Shown piece by piece: positions 56,842 to 64,000 of a DNA stretch of 64,000 bases. Made by a program: the position numbers and the translations under genes. The notes beneath the pieces are model-generated. The model worked only from the letters and a program-made list of their open reading frames with translations. It was not told the origin of the DNA and ran no database searches. This stretch comes from Saprospiraceae bacterium (GTDB lineage Bacteria > Bacteroidota > Bacteroidia > Chitinophagales > Saprospiraceae): positions 3,796 through 67,795 of the forward strand of contig JAHDGJ010000016.1 in assembly GCA_020627705.1 (NCBI GenBank). Reading direction: 5' to 3'. Position 1 is the first letter of the stretch; each line of letters begins with the position of its first letter.

Positions 56842-57414
56842 TCAAGCTACTTTCTTTAATTGTTCGATAAATGGTTTCCATGCTTCATCTTCGATGCCTT
56901 TATCTTTACGAGCCACTAGGCATTTCGCCATCCTTTCGGGAAAATGCCAATGGTCATTGTACAGATCGAAAAGGTGGTCTTCACAAACGTCCTGCATAGA
57001 ATATATTTTATTCCATACTGAAATGAGGTTATGAAGTTGTTCCCTTGTTTTAGTTAGAACATGATCAAAGGCTCCGGTCATTGCCAACATTCCCAAAGGG
57101 TTTGATTTGTGGCTTTTATCTTCTTCAATAAATAGCGGCCTAATAATCTCTTCAATCGAATAACAACATTCAAAACTTACTCCGTCCATACAACTATGCT
57201 TAATCATTGCTTCGACTAAGTAAATGGACTGCTTGTGCTCTTCTTTTGTCATTGCTTTCTCGTAGCTCTTAGGGTCTTTAATAATGGCAATGATTTCGTT
57301 ATAAATCTGCATTCCCAATTCTGCACCCTTATTTTCAAAAGTGTCGAGTATTTCGGAAAATGCTTTGTATGCCTTTTGGCTTTTGGTCAATGAGTTTTTT
57401 AGTTTTTGATTCAT
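56842..57414 (-). CDS. Hypothetical island protein
   Basis: 190 residues, mostly alpha-helical, soluble, with several Cys (HSCMDGVSFECCYSIEEI). The C-terminal part (WKPFIEQLKKVA) is amphipathic. Not recognised. It lies 24 nt after the DUF2693-like gene and is probably in the same transcript. Confidence 0.55.
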   Translation of the reverse strand: MNQKLKNSLTKSQKAYKAFSEILDTFENKGAELGMQIYNEIIAIIKDPKSYEKAMTKEEHKQSIYLVEAMIKHSCMDGVSFECCYSIEEIIRPLFIEEDKSHKSNPLGMLAMTGAFDHVLTKTREQLHNLISVWNKIYSMQDVCEDHLFDLYNDHWHFPERMAKCLVARKDKGIEDEAWKPFIEQLKKVA

Positions 57415-57438
57415 GCGTGTAAGTTTTGTGTGATTTGG

Positions 57439-58011
57439 TTAAGCTGCTATTGAAATAATTCGATCAATACGAACGCTTCTAAACGCTTTTTTCTGAACGT
57501 CCCAATATTTCACGATTGAAAAGTTAGTTTCGGCTTTGTTGGTCTTTGGTGCGTACTGAAAGTTATTATTTGCAAGTGTACCGATTGCCTCCCTTAGATC
57601 GTTGTTAGCCTTTCTAAATGAGAAATATGCTAATCCTTGACGAAGCTTAGAAACTAGCTTGTAGCGCTTCCATGCAGCCGTCAAAGCTTGTGAGATAGTT
57701 TGAAATAGTCCTTTCTTAAGCATATCCCATGCAGCCGACATAATTTGGCTCTTATAGCTTACTTCTTTTGATGGTGTAGGCTCTGGAGGGTTTTCAAAGT
57801 ATGTTTTGAAGTGAACGTTTACAAACTCCATCGATACGGTCAAGCCCTCTTTTACTTCACTTATTTGCTCAGGTGTTAAAGAATCAAGCAAGTCTATAAT
57901 TTCTCTTTTGCCCCTACTCCCTTGATCGTACTTTCTGGAATCATCCGAAAACATAAAGTAAGGGTCAAAGCTGTTTAGTTTCTCGATTGTGGCTTTAATT
58001 GTAGTATTCAT
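57439..58011 (-). CDS. DUF2693/WYL_2-like SH3-barrel protein
   Basis: 190 residues. The C-terminal half contains RQGLAYFSFRKANNDLREAIGTL followed by IVKYWDVQKKAFRSVRIDRI, the two-part signature of the SH3-fold DUF2693 proteins common in Bacteroidota phages and mobile elements. An additional helical N-terminal domain of about 90 residues precedes it. It is divergent from the Xre repressor and has a good TTG-N20-TATATTTG promoter. Confidence 0.7.
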   Translation of the reverse strand: MNTTIKATIEKLNSFDPYFMFSDDSRKYDQGSRGKREIIDLLDSLTPEQISEVKEGLTVSMEFVNVHFKTYFENPPEPTPSKEVSYKSQIMSAAWDMLKKGLFQTISQALTAAWKRYKLVSKLRQGLAYFSFRKANNDLREAIGTLANNNFQYAPKTNKAETNFSIVKYWDVQKKAFRSVRIDRIISIAA

Positions 58012-58040
58012 TTGTAGTGTTATAACGTTAATTTATAACC

Positions 58041-58071
58041 CAAATATAGCTTCATAAAACTACATTTGCAA
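58041..58071 (-). promoter_or_regulatory. Bacteroidota-type promoter of the DUF2693-like gene, inside an operator-like region
   Basis: Minus strand TTG (58071-58069), 20-nt spacer, TATATTTG (58048-58041). The -33 box lies between the arms of an inverted repeat AACTACA/TGTAGTT (58058-58064, 58077-58083). Confidence 0.6.
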
Positions 58072-58147
58072 ATAATTGTAGTTATTTAATGCTACATTAT
58101 TGTTAATTTGTAACATTTACTTATTAATTATGCATTACCTTTGCATT

Positions 58148-58399
58148 ATGACACTAAGAATTAAAGAGATAGCAAAATCAAAGGATATAAGCCTTGAAGC
58201 TTTGGCAAATCATTTAGAAATGAATAGGGTAAGCCTTTCAAGGATCATTAACGGAAACCCCACTATTGAATCATTGCAAAAGATAGCTACTGCATTAGAG
58301 GTTCCACTAAAAGACCTTTTCAAATCGGACCAAGAAAAACCAATCTATATTAAACGAAAAGACGGTACTTTCGAGCAAATAGGGGTATTACATAAGTAA
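58148..58399 (+). CDS. Xre-family transcriptional repressor
   Basis: 83 residues from the inner ATG (TLRIKEIAKSKDISLEALAN), an HTH_3 fold with recognition helix RVSLSRIINGNPTIESLQKI. A beta-hairpin tail (IYIKRKDGTFEQIG) follows. A TACCTTTG -7-like box at 58136-58143 lies just before the start, so the mRNA may be nearly leaderless. It faces the island's minus-strand genes and is the best candidate for the element's repressor. Confidence 0.8.
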   Translation: MTLRIKEIAKSKDISLEALANHLEMNRVSLSRIINGNPTIESLQKIATALEVPLKDLFKSDQEKPIYIKRKDGTFEQIGVLHK

Positions 58400-58410
58400 T
58401 GCTTTACATG

Positions 58411-60261
58411 CTAAAATATAAGCTCAAACACCGCCTTACCACTAGGGGCATCATATTCCACAGATTCTATACAAGTCTCAGCAAATTGCGTTCTAACTTG
58501 ATCAATCTGTTCGTCTAGCTGTCTAAAGAACTTGCATTTAAACTGATCTACGGTAATCGTGTCTTGTTTTCGTGTCTTGATTTGGCTTAAAGACTGTACG
58601 TTTTCTTCACCATTGACCGTGATAAAACATTGATGCTTATTTCGAAGATGGTATTTACGAATGATGTTAGCCATTGCGAACGGGCCATTAATAATGCTTT
58701 GGCCTGTGATCACTCCATTGGAATAATTAACTATTCCGTTCGAAGTACTTACCAATGTGATGTTATCTAAATCGTTACGATCTTCCTGTAAGTCTTGATT
58801 ATTGTAGATATGGGCTATATCGTTGGAAAAACAATCGATTGAATCTTTGGCTTTCTTATTTTCACCGTCACCAGAACAATCGGGCTTGTATCTAATTACA
58901 CCGCTTTGAAATTCTTTGTTTGGAGATTCTTGAGAATATTCCAAGGTTTCCGATAGTGGCCTTCTTTCTTTTAAGTGTTGAAACTTACCCTTTCCAGATA
59001 AGCACTTTTTGTAGAAATCGTATAGGCTTAATATTCGCCCCCTTTCTTGTGGGTAAGATTCATGCTCAATTCGCAAACAGTTGATTTTCTTATCGAACCA
59101 CATATTTAGGCGCAAAAGCTTACTGAAAGCCGTCCAGAAGCTTTCAAAATCCTTTAGACCAGCTATTTGATTTATGTTGCCAGAGCTTGCATTTACACCA
59201 TTTGGATTGATTATGTCGGAAGACTGAAATAAAATAACCTCGTGAAGCTCTTTTTTAGCGCACTCATATTCGTAATTCGTGAACGTTGTGTTATCGGGGT
59301 TTATATTTAAAAAGTTCGATACAACGCAATCAAAACAGTCCTCAAGGTAGAAGTTAATGAAGTCTTGGAGTGTTATGCCGTTGTCAATGGTTGCTGGTTC
59401 TGCAGTTAGTCCTATTGGTGTTCCTTGTGTGGATAGCTGGATAACTACGTTTGAAACCGCTATGAGTTGATATGTTTCTTCATAAGCGTTTGACGAACTA
59501 CCGACATTTGGACCTGTGGTAGCAATGTTTCCTGAGTTACCCAAATTTGAAGTCGTAGGCGCGGGAGCTACCCAATGCCCGGGACTTGCTTCTATCCATT
59601 CAAGGCAGCCGCAATCTGGTTGATCTACTTGATCGATGTATTGACGAACCCAAAGGGCTTGAACATTATACACGGTGCCGCCTGGTGTAGTGTTTGACGT
59701 CCAACGGAAATAGTATAAACTCCATGTGTTGGGATTGTCAAGGCATCCCGTCGGAGGATCTGGAAGAGTAAAGTCTAAAAGGTCTTTTGATACAATTGCA
59801 GTGCAGTATTCGCTTTCTATTGGACCACAAAGCGTTTTTATGTCTTGCCTTGCCACTATGTCTAGAAAGTTCTTTTCTTCGTCCCATGAATCTAGCATAC
59901 ACTTGTACACATCGTTTGTCCTTGGTTTGAACGACACTTTGCATTCATCTGGGCACCAATTGCCATCAACGAAGGAAAATACACCGTAGTAAACAGTTTC
60001 AAAGGGATCGTTTAAAGAACAACGCTCCTCGATCCTTATTTCTAAGCTTTCGCAATCACACTTTGACTTCTCAAGCTGCCAAATCCTTTCGAATAGGTCT
60101 TTGTCGCAAATATTAAGCGTGGTTTCCAGCGTTTCACGAAAGAAGAATTGGTCCTTGTACCGTCCTCTTCTCCATTTTAAAGAGTTGTTTGCAGGGTAAA
60201 ATTGTTCTTCTCCTGTAATTGGGAAGGTTATGAAGAAATTGTACTGTTGATTTATGGTCAT
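58411..60261 (-). CDS. Large Cys-rich phage-type protein of unknown function
   Basis: 616 residues without signal or membrane segment. More than 20 Cys, many in close pairs (CDCE, WCPDEC, DCGC, DCFDC). Beta-rich N terminus (NFFITFPITGEEQFYP), a Gly/Ser/Asn linker near residues 240-265 and a C-terminal part with FDKKINCLRIEHESYPQERG. Not recognised; size and neighbours suggest a virion, tail or baseplate-type component. Cys pairs are unusual for a cytosolic protein and would suit metal binding or disulfide bonds after release. Confidence 0.6.
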   Translation of the reverse strand: MTINQQYNFFITFPITGEEQFYPANNSLKWRRGRYKDQFFFRETLETTLNICDKDLFERIWQLEKSKCDCESLEIRIEERCSLNDPFETVYYGVFSFVDGNWCPDECKVSFKPRTNDVYKCMLDSWDEEKNFLDIVARQDIKTLCGPIESEYCTAIVSKDLLDFTLPDPPTGCLDNPNTWSLYYFRWTSNTTPGGTVYNVQALWVRQYIDQVDQPDCGCLEWIEASPGHWVAPAPTTSNLGNSGNIATTGPNVGSSSNAYEETYQLIAVSNVVIQLSTQGTPIGLTAEPATIDNGITLQDFINFYLEDCFDCVVSNFLNINPDNTTFTNYEYECAKKELHEVILFQSSDIINPNGVNASSGNINQIAGLKDFESFWTAFSKLLRLNMWFDKKINCLRIEHESYPQERGRILSLYDFYKKCLSGKGKFQHLKERRPLSETLEYSQESPNKEFQSGVIRYKPDCSGDGENKKAKDSIDCFSNDIAHIYNNQDLQEDRNDLDNITLVSTSNGIVNYSNGVITGQSIINGPFAMANIIRKYHLRNKHQCFITVNGEENVQSLSQIKTRKQDTITVDQFKCKFFRQLDEQIDQVRTQFAETCIESVEYDAPSGKAVFELIF

Positions 60262-60275
60262 GGTGCTTTATATTT

Positions 60276-60656
60276 TTATTCAACCCATTTGTGAATAGGA
60301 ATTGATCCCTTTGGCTTTTGTTCTAATTCTGCAGTAATCTTTGCTTTACCATCCATTTGCTCCCAAATAAATTTTATTGCATCTAAGGCAACTCGATCGT
60401 TTTTACCAGTAGCTAATTTGTTCAATCGATACAAAAGGTGTTTAACCGGGTCTAATGGGATACCGAACTCTTCTTTTCCTTCAATGGTCCTTGTTTTAAT
60501 TTCTTCTTTTGGCACCCAAACGAGAATACCATCTGTTTCATTCAAAATTTCTTTGTACGCTGTTTTTAAGGAAGGTTTACGTCCTCCCTTAGTTGGGTCA
60601 TTGTGTGGGAATTGGGTATCTTTTCCGATATCTGGGTTTTGATTGTCTCCAAACAT
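60276..60656 (-). CDS. Terminase-small-subunit-like protein (DUF5681 type)
   Basis: 126 residues. The N-terminal FPHNDPTKGGRKPSLKTAYK is the Gly/Lys/Arg-rich opening of DUF5681-type proteins, followed by RVALDAIKFIWEQMDGKAKI, their conserved helix and 'DGK' ending. Such proteins are often found next to terminases. No large subunit is within the window. 14 nt upstream of the 616-residue gene in the same direction. Confidence 0.55.
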   Translation of the reverse strand: MFGDNQNPDIGKDTQFPHNDPTKGGRKPSLKTAYKEILNETDGILVWVPKEEIKTRTIEGKEEFGIPLDPVKHLLYRLNKLATGKNDRVALDAIKFIWEQMDGKAKITAELEQKPKGSIPIHKWVE

Positions 60657-60751
60657 AATTATCTGTTTTATCGCCGTTTTACCGCCGTTTGTTATACTTC
60701 ATATAGTTTTTCAAGCTCTGCAAGTTGTCGCTCTATTGAGTGTTTATTGCG

Positions 60752-62017
60752 TTAATAATGTCTTTGCGTACTTTCTATGAACTTCCTATTCTTAAAGTCT
60801 CTTATTAGCGTTGCAACACGCCCATGTCTATTCTTTAGTATAAGCAATTCGGTTTGTGATTCTTGACCAGTATAATATCCTTCACGATAAAGCATTTTGA
60901 TCATGTCCGCATCTTGTTCAATTGCTCCGGATTCTCTTAAATCGGAAATCATAGGTCGTTTATCTCCTCTGGATTCTACGGATCTATTTAGCTGACTTAG
61001 CACAAGATTGCACCAATTGCAATCACCTGGACCAGCTAATAGTTTCAAGCGCCTTGATACCTCTGAAATCATTTCATGTCGAGGTTGATTTTTCTTTGTG
61101 CTGCTTACCAATTGTAAATAGTCAAGTACCATCAATTGGATACCGTGTTTTCGTTTCTCTAGCCTTGATTTTAAAATGATTTGATCCAACGAAATCACAT
61201 TATCATAAATGAATATTGGAAGTTCGTTTATGTCCTCCATTGCCTTAGTTATTCTTTGTACTTCGCAATCATTTAATTCACCGCTCCGCATTTTATCTGT
61301 ACTTATTCCAGTCTCAATTGCACATAGCAAATGGAAAATTTGAGTCTTGGACATTTCCAATGAAAAGAACAGGACGGGGTGATTCTTTTTAGCAGCATTT
61401 AGGATATAGTTTGCAGCTAAGGAAGTTTTACCCATGCCCGGACGTGCAGCTAATATGATTTGATCTGTTGCCTGAAAACCTCCGTTCAGTTTATTGAAAT
61501 CAGCGAACCCACTATCTACACCCGATAAGCCTTTATTTTCTTTGGCATTATGGATTCTATCCATCGCCTCTACATAAGATGCTGAGATATGTGAGTTTTG
61601 AGAATCTTCTGACTTTTCAAGTTCTTTATATTGAGACTCTAAGCTTGTGAAGGTTTCTAGTGGTGTTTTTTCTTCAAGATCAATAAGAGCATTTTCTAAA
61701 TAACTCTGTGCTAATCCTTTTTCGAATTGATTCTTTATTGCCGTTGCATACTCTATTGCATTTTGACTCTTAGAATAGCTTCTAAATTCCATCAAGTCGG
61801 ATAAGGTGTAGTTCTCTTTGGTATAGGAGTTTAAATCCTTTACGAATAATGGAAAATCTATTTCCTTTCCTTGTGAGTACCATTCTGCCAAACGGCTATA
61901 AATCGTTTCTAAGCGACTTTCTAACATTTTAGCACTAACTACGCCTTCAGTCTCATAAAATGCGTTCGGATTTATGAGAATAGCTCCAATGAATGATTTT
62001 TGAATTTCTAAACTCAT
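60752..62017 (-). CDS. DnaB-like replicative helicase
   Basis: 421 residues. DnaB N-terminal domain (EIQKSFIGAILINPNAFYE) and RecA-like core: Walker A AARPGMGKTSLAANYI, FFSLEMSKTQI, Walker B LMVLDYLQLVS, LSQLNRSVESRGDKRP and SDLRESGAIEQDAD. Shorter than chromosomal DnaB, as typical for phage and plasmid helicases. It overlaps the upstream Lin1244/Lin1753-type replication gene by 4 nt. Confidence 0.9.
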   Translation of the reverse strand: MSLEIQKSFIGAILINPNAFYETEGVVSAKMLESRLETIYSRLAEWYSQGKEIDFPLFVKDLNSYTKENYTLSDLMEFRSYSKSQNAIEYATAIKNQFEKGLAQSYLENALIDLEEKTPLETFTSLESQYKELEKSEDSQNSHISASYVEAMDRIHNAKENKGLSGVDSGFADFNKLNGGFQATDQIILAARPGMGKTSLAANYILNAAKKNHPVLFFSLEMSKTQIFHLLCAIETGISTDKMRSGELNDCEVQRITKAMEDINELPIFIYDNVISLDQIILKSRLEKRKHGIQLMVLDYLQLVSSTKKNQPRHEMISEVSRRLKLLAGPGDCNWCNLVLSQLNRSVESRGDKRPMISDLRESGAIEQDADMIKMLYREGYYTGQESQTELLILKNRHGRVATLIRDFKNRKFIESTQRHY

Positions 62018-62790
62018 AGTCGGGAATTTGAAGTGAACACCTCTGGTCGACTAGAGTTTGGTATTAGATTCAAATCCAAATTATTTTCTAATCCTCCCTC
62101 CCAAAGTTTAGCGGATATGAAGTTTTCAAAATGCTTCATAAATTTTAATCCATTTTGTTCTATTTGGAATTTTTTAATGTAAAGTGGTAAGTATCTTTTT
62201 AAATCGTTGACATCCTTATTCGAAAGTTTTAAAAATCGTTCCTTAGATTTTTTCTTACTTGATCCTTCCTTTTTAGGATACATAATCCAACACTCGTTAA
62301 ACTGTTCTTCTCTCTTCTTATCTCTTTTATTCTTCTCTTCTCTTTTATCTTTTGTTTTGTTTGCATAGCTCACGCTTTGCTCTGGTAATGCATTTGCATC
62401 TGCATTTGCATTTTCTTCGGGTGAAGGGAGTCCCTTTTTTGATTTATTCCATCGCTTTAGAGCTGCATTTCTTGCTCTTTCTGAGCGTTCGAAATAGGGT
62501 TGTAAATAAAATATGAGCTTAGGAGAAAAGAACCTTTCAGAGCCATCAACACTAAACAAATCATAACTACTTATTAGTGCTTTTAATTTTGCCTCTGATG
62601 TGCCAAATTCATCAGCCAAAAGGTCAATATCTGACATAGGGAATTTAAAGTCAGTTTGTTCCCTAAGCGTCTCCAAAACCATGAAAAAAAGACCATAACC
62701 TTCAACGCCTAAATCTTTGATTACTCGCTTTAATTTTCTGTCATGTCGAGCGTTGCAATAGTGGGGGAAATAGTATGCGTTTTTAAGCAT
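62014..62790 (-). CDS. Replication-initiation-type protein with Lin1244/Lin1753 N-terminal domain
   Basis: 258 residues. YFPHYCNARHDRKLKRVIKD and GVEGYGLFFMVLETLREQ are the family's winged-helix opening. A charged linker (KDKREEKNKRDKKREE) follows, then a C-terminal helical domain (CWIMYPKKEGSSKKKSKERF, KHFENFISAKLWEG) of the helicase-loader kind. The pairing with a DnaB-like helicase suggests initiator or loader function. 8-nt overlap with the gene before it. Confidence 0.85.
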   Translation of the reverse strand: MLKNAYYFPHYCNARHDRKLKRVIKDLGVEGYGLFFMVLETLREQTDFKFPMSDIDLLADEFGTSEAKLKALISSYDLFSVDGSERFFSPKLIFYLQPYFERSERARNAALKRWNKSKKGLPSPEENANADANALPEQSVSYANKTKDKREEKNKRDKKREEQFNECWIMYPKKEGSSKKKSKERFLKLSNKDVNDLKRYLPLYIKKFQIEQNGLKFMKHFENFISAKLWEGGLENNLDLNLIPNSSRPEVFTSNSRL

Positions 62791-63004
62791 TAATCTTGTT
62801 TTTCATTTTGTTTAAAAAAAATTCGTCTTCAATTATTGAGGCGTCCAATTCTAACTTAATAGATCTCAAAAATGCTTTATGATTCCTTTCTCCATTTGCA
62901 CTATTTCTAATAATATCTTCATGTAGTTGCTGCTCTCGTATGTGTTTTGGTGGAATTACTACCCATTTTTCATTTTGAAAAAATCGCTGTCCTGTATCAC
63001 TCAT
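62783..63004 (-). CDS. Small island protein
   Basis: 73 residues, charged and helical. Overlaps both neighbours by 8 nt in a tightly packed replication cluster. Family not recognised. Confidence 0.6.
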   Translation of the reverse strand: MSDTGQRFFQNEKWVVIPPKHIREQQLHEDIIRNSANGERNHKAFLRSIKLELDASIIEDEFFLNKMKNKINA

Positions 63005-63269
63005 CGTCGAATATGTTTAACTGGTTATTCGATGGGTTGAATTCTGGATTTGTGGTTATGTATTGGACCAACCTTCCAGTTATTTTACATTTTGCCTCAA
63101 ATGCTACCCATAATCGATTGGCGCTTTCTAGTTGCCTTTTATATCGAGTGAGGCATTTTTGATGTATACCTGTCTCGGCCTCAGCCATTGAACAGGAAAC
63201 CGGCTTTTCTTTTAGAAACTCAAAGAAGCGTTCTCTTTGAGCCCTGTGCGAATTGTCTATATTTGCCAC
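62997..63269 (-). CDS. Small helix-turn-helix-like protein
   Basis: 90 residues, GTG start. FEFLKEKPVSCSMAEAETGI and HQKCLTRYKRQLE have the layout of a winged HTH frequently seen in Bacteroidota phage early regions. It leads the packed cluster with the 73-residue and replication genes. Confidence 0.6.
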   Translation of the reverse strand: MANIDNSHRAQRERFFEFLKEKPVSCSMAEAETGIHQKCLTRYKRQLESANRLWVAFEAKCKITGRLVQYITTNPEFNPSNNQLNIFDDE

Positions 63270-63287
63270 TGCTATATTTTAAGAATT

Positions 63288-63332
63288 AAGCCCTTTGTAC
63301 TATGGTACCGTAATACCGCAAAGGGCTTTTTT
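63288..63332. terminator. Terminator-like hairpin inside the island
   Basis: 10-bp stem (63288-63297 with 63319-63328) with a long loop that is itself partly palindromic around GGTACC. The T run is on the plus strand, opposite to the flanking genes; on the minus strand only TTAATTCTT follows. Confidence 0.55.
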
Positions 63333-63338
63333 AATGGA

Positions 63339-63605
63339 TTAGCACGCTTGGTTAGATTTTATTTTGAGGAGTGTTTTCCTTCCAAGTTTTCGGACGTCAT
63401 ATCGACCTTGTCTCCTTAACTTGTCAACCATGGAAACTGAGACATTTTCCTTTTGGGCCATTTGAAAACGAGTGAGCCATTCAGGAGACGTAGAGCTCAT
63501 TAAATCATTAGTGATCTTATCTGTTAGGCTACCAACTACATCCTTAACAGATTCTTGAATTAGTGTTTTTAATTCTTGTGGACTGGTTAAAATTATTGCA
63601 CTCAT
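63339..63605 (-). CDS. Small DNA-binding-type protein
   Basis: 88 residues. MAQKENVSVSMVDKLRRQG followed by YDVRKLGRKTLLKI is the recognition part and wing of an excisionase-like HTH, similar in layout to the protein at 56405-56689. An N-terminal coiled segment (ELKTLIQESVKDVVGSLTD) may dimerise. Confidence 0.65.
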   Translation of the reverse strand: MSAIILTSPQELKTLIQESVKDVVGSLTDKITNDLMSSTSPEWLTRFQMAQKENVSVSMVDKLRRQGRYDVRKLGRKTLLKIKSNQAC

Positions 63606-63671
63606 AAGAGGATTGCTTTTGTTACAAGTGCAAGGTATATTGAGATACCAATGGGATTAGGTCGCCCGACT

Positions 63672-63971
63672 TTACGACCTAGAATTTAACATTTTAACAT
63701 ACTTGGACATTAAAGAACTTTTTTCAATTAGACAAAATACAGGTCCTTTCTCTAATCTATCTGCTTTTTTTCCAAAGTTTATTGATAACTCATTTCCAAT
63801 AACACTGTAAATTGTTTTGTATGTTACAGCGTATCCGTCTGCATCATCTCTTCTGATTAAATTTTTTGAAACTAGGGCAGATATTACCTCTCGATGTTTT
63901 TTCATATTAGCATGTCTCCACGACTCGGTAAGAGCGTCTTGAAAAAATAGTTCTATATCTCTAGTGGTCAA
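63672..63971 (-). CDS. Hypothetical island protein
   Basis: 99 residues, soluble, basic. VISALVSKNLIRRDDADGYAV and YKTIYSVIGNELSINFG may be a degenerate winged helix. Not recognised. The gene is complete, starting 29 nt from the right edge. Confidence 0.5.
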   Translation of the reverse strand: MTTRDIELFFQDALTESWRHANMKKHREVISALVSKNLIRRDDADGYAVTYKTIYSVIGNELSINFGKKADRLEKGPVFCLIEKSSLMSKYVKMLNSRS

Positions 63972-64000
63972 ATCAGTGAAGTCTGAAAGAGAATAATTGG

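Overview
The window is an AT-rich chromosomal segment of a Bacteroidota bacterium, most likely from the Saprospiria/Lewinella side of the phylum. The evidence is type IX secretion (T9SS) sorting domains of both kinds (type B at the end of the 1961-codon repeat protein; type A on three other secreted proteins), an ECF sigma/FecR pair with a C-terminal DUF4974-like domain, promoters of the Bacteroidota TTG/TAnnTTTG form, and the conserved order miaB - sigma-54 activator - lptE - small repeat protein - secG - groES - groEL. Species assignment is inference; no rRNA gene is present.

Layout. 1-5897: 3' part of a giant secreted repeat protein. 6022-11622: histone-deacetylase-like hydrolase, outer-membrane protein, di-haem peroxidase lipoprotein, NlpC/P60-like lipoprotein, TonB-dependent receptor. 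11688-15757: a ybbAP-type ABC exporter divergent from a tesA-like esterase, the same arrangement as in enterobacteria. 15783-21814: acetyltransferase, priA, a 323-bp element with terminal inverted repeats, an M28 peptidase and a TolB-like propeller lipoprotein. 22138-23645: a scar where two 5'-truncated gene remnants face each other. 23698-29904: membrane protein, TerC, ApbE, a DnaQ-type exonuclease and an MbnP/MbnH-like pair (copper-binding lipoprotein plus its di-haem enzyme). 29905-30635: no ordinary gene, but two copies of an 18-nt mini-ORF (Met-Phe-Met-Gly-Leu-stop), each between hairpins. 30636-39420: T9SS protein, AlkB-like hydroxylase, RhlE helicase, redox genes, FecR/ECF pair. 39560-46233: groEL/groES and the secG-to-miaB operon. 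46358-49445: secreted matrixin-like protease and thiolase.

49554-49951 is an initiator tRNA gene whose 5' end is duplicated, with a small GIY-YIG endonuclease gene lying between the two copies. To its right, up to the window edge, the content changes to an accessory island. This holds a three-gene metallo-beta-lactamase operon, a pair of lipoproteins (the large one carrying a toxin-like domain), small exported proteins, an iteron-like repeat array, a divergent Xre-repressor control region, and phage-type genes (terminase-small-subunit-like protein, DnaB-like helicase, Lin1244/Lin1753-type replication protein, small DNA-binding proteins). No integrase is visible inside the window, so the far end of the element, and whether it is an active prophage, cannot be judged here.

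The strongest candidates for something undescribed are the tandem mini-ORF/terminator RNA units at 30061-30321, the GIY-YIG insertion into tRNA-fMet, the iteron-like array at 56170-56355 and the structured inverted-repeat element after priA.
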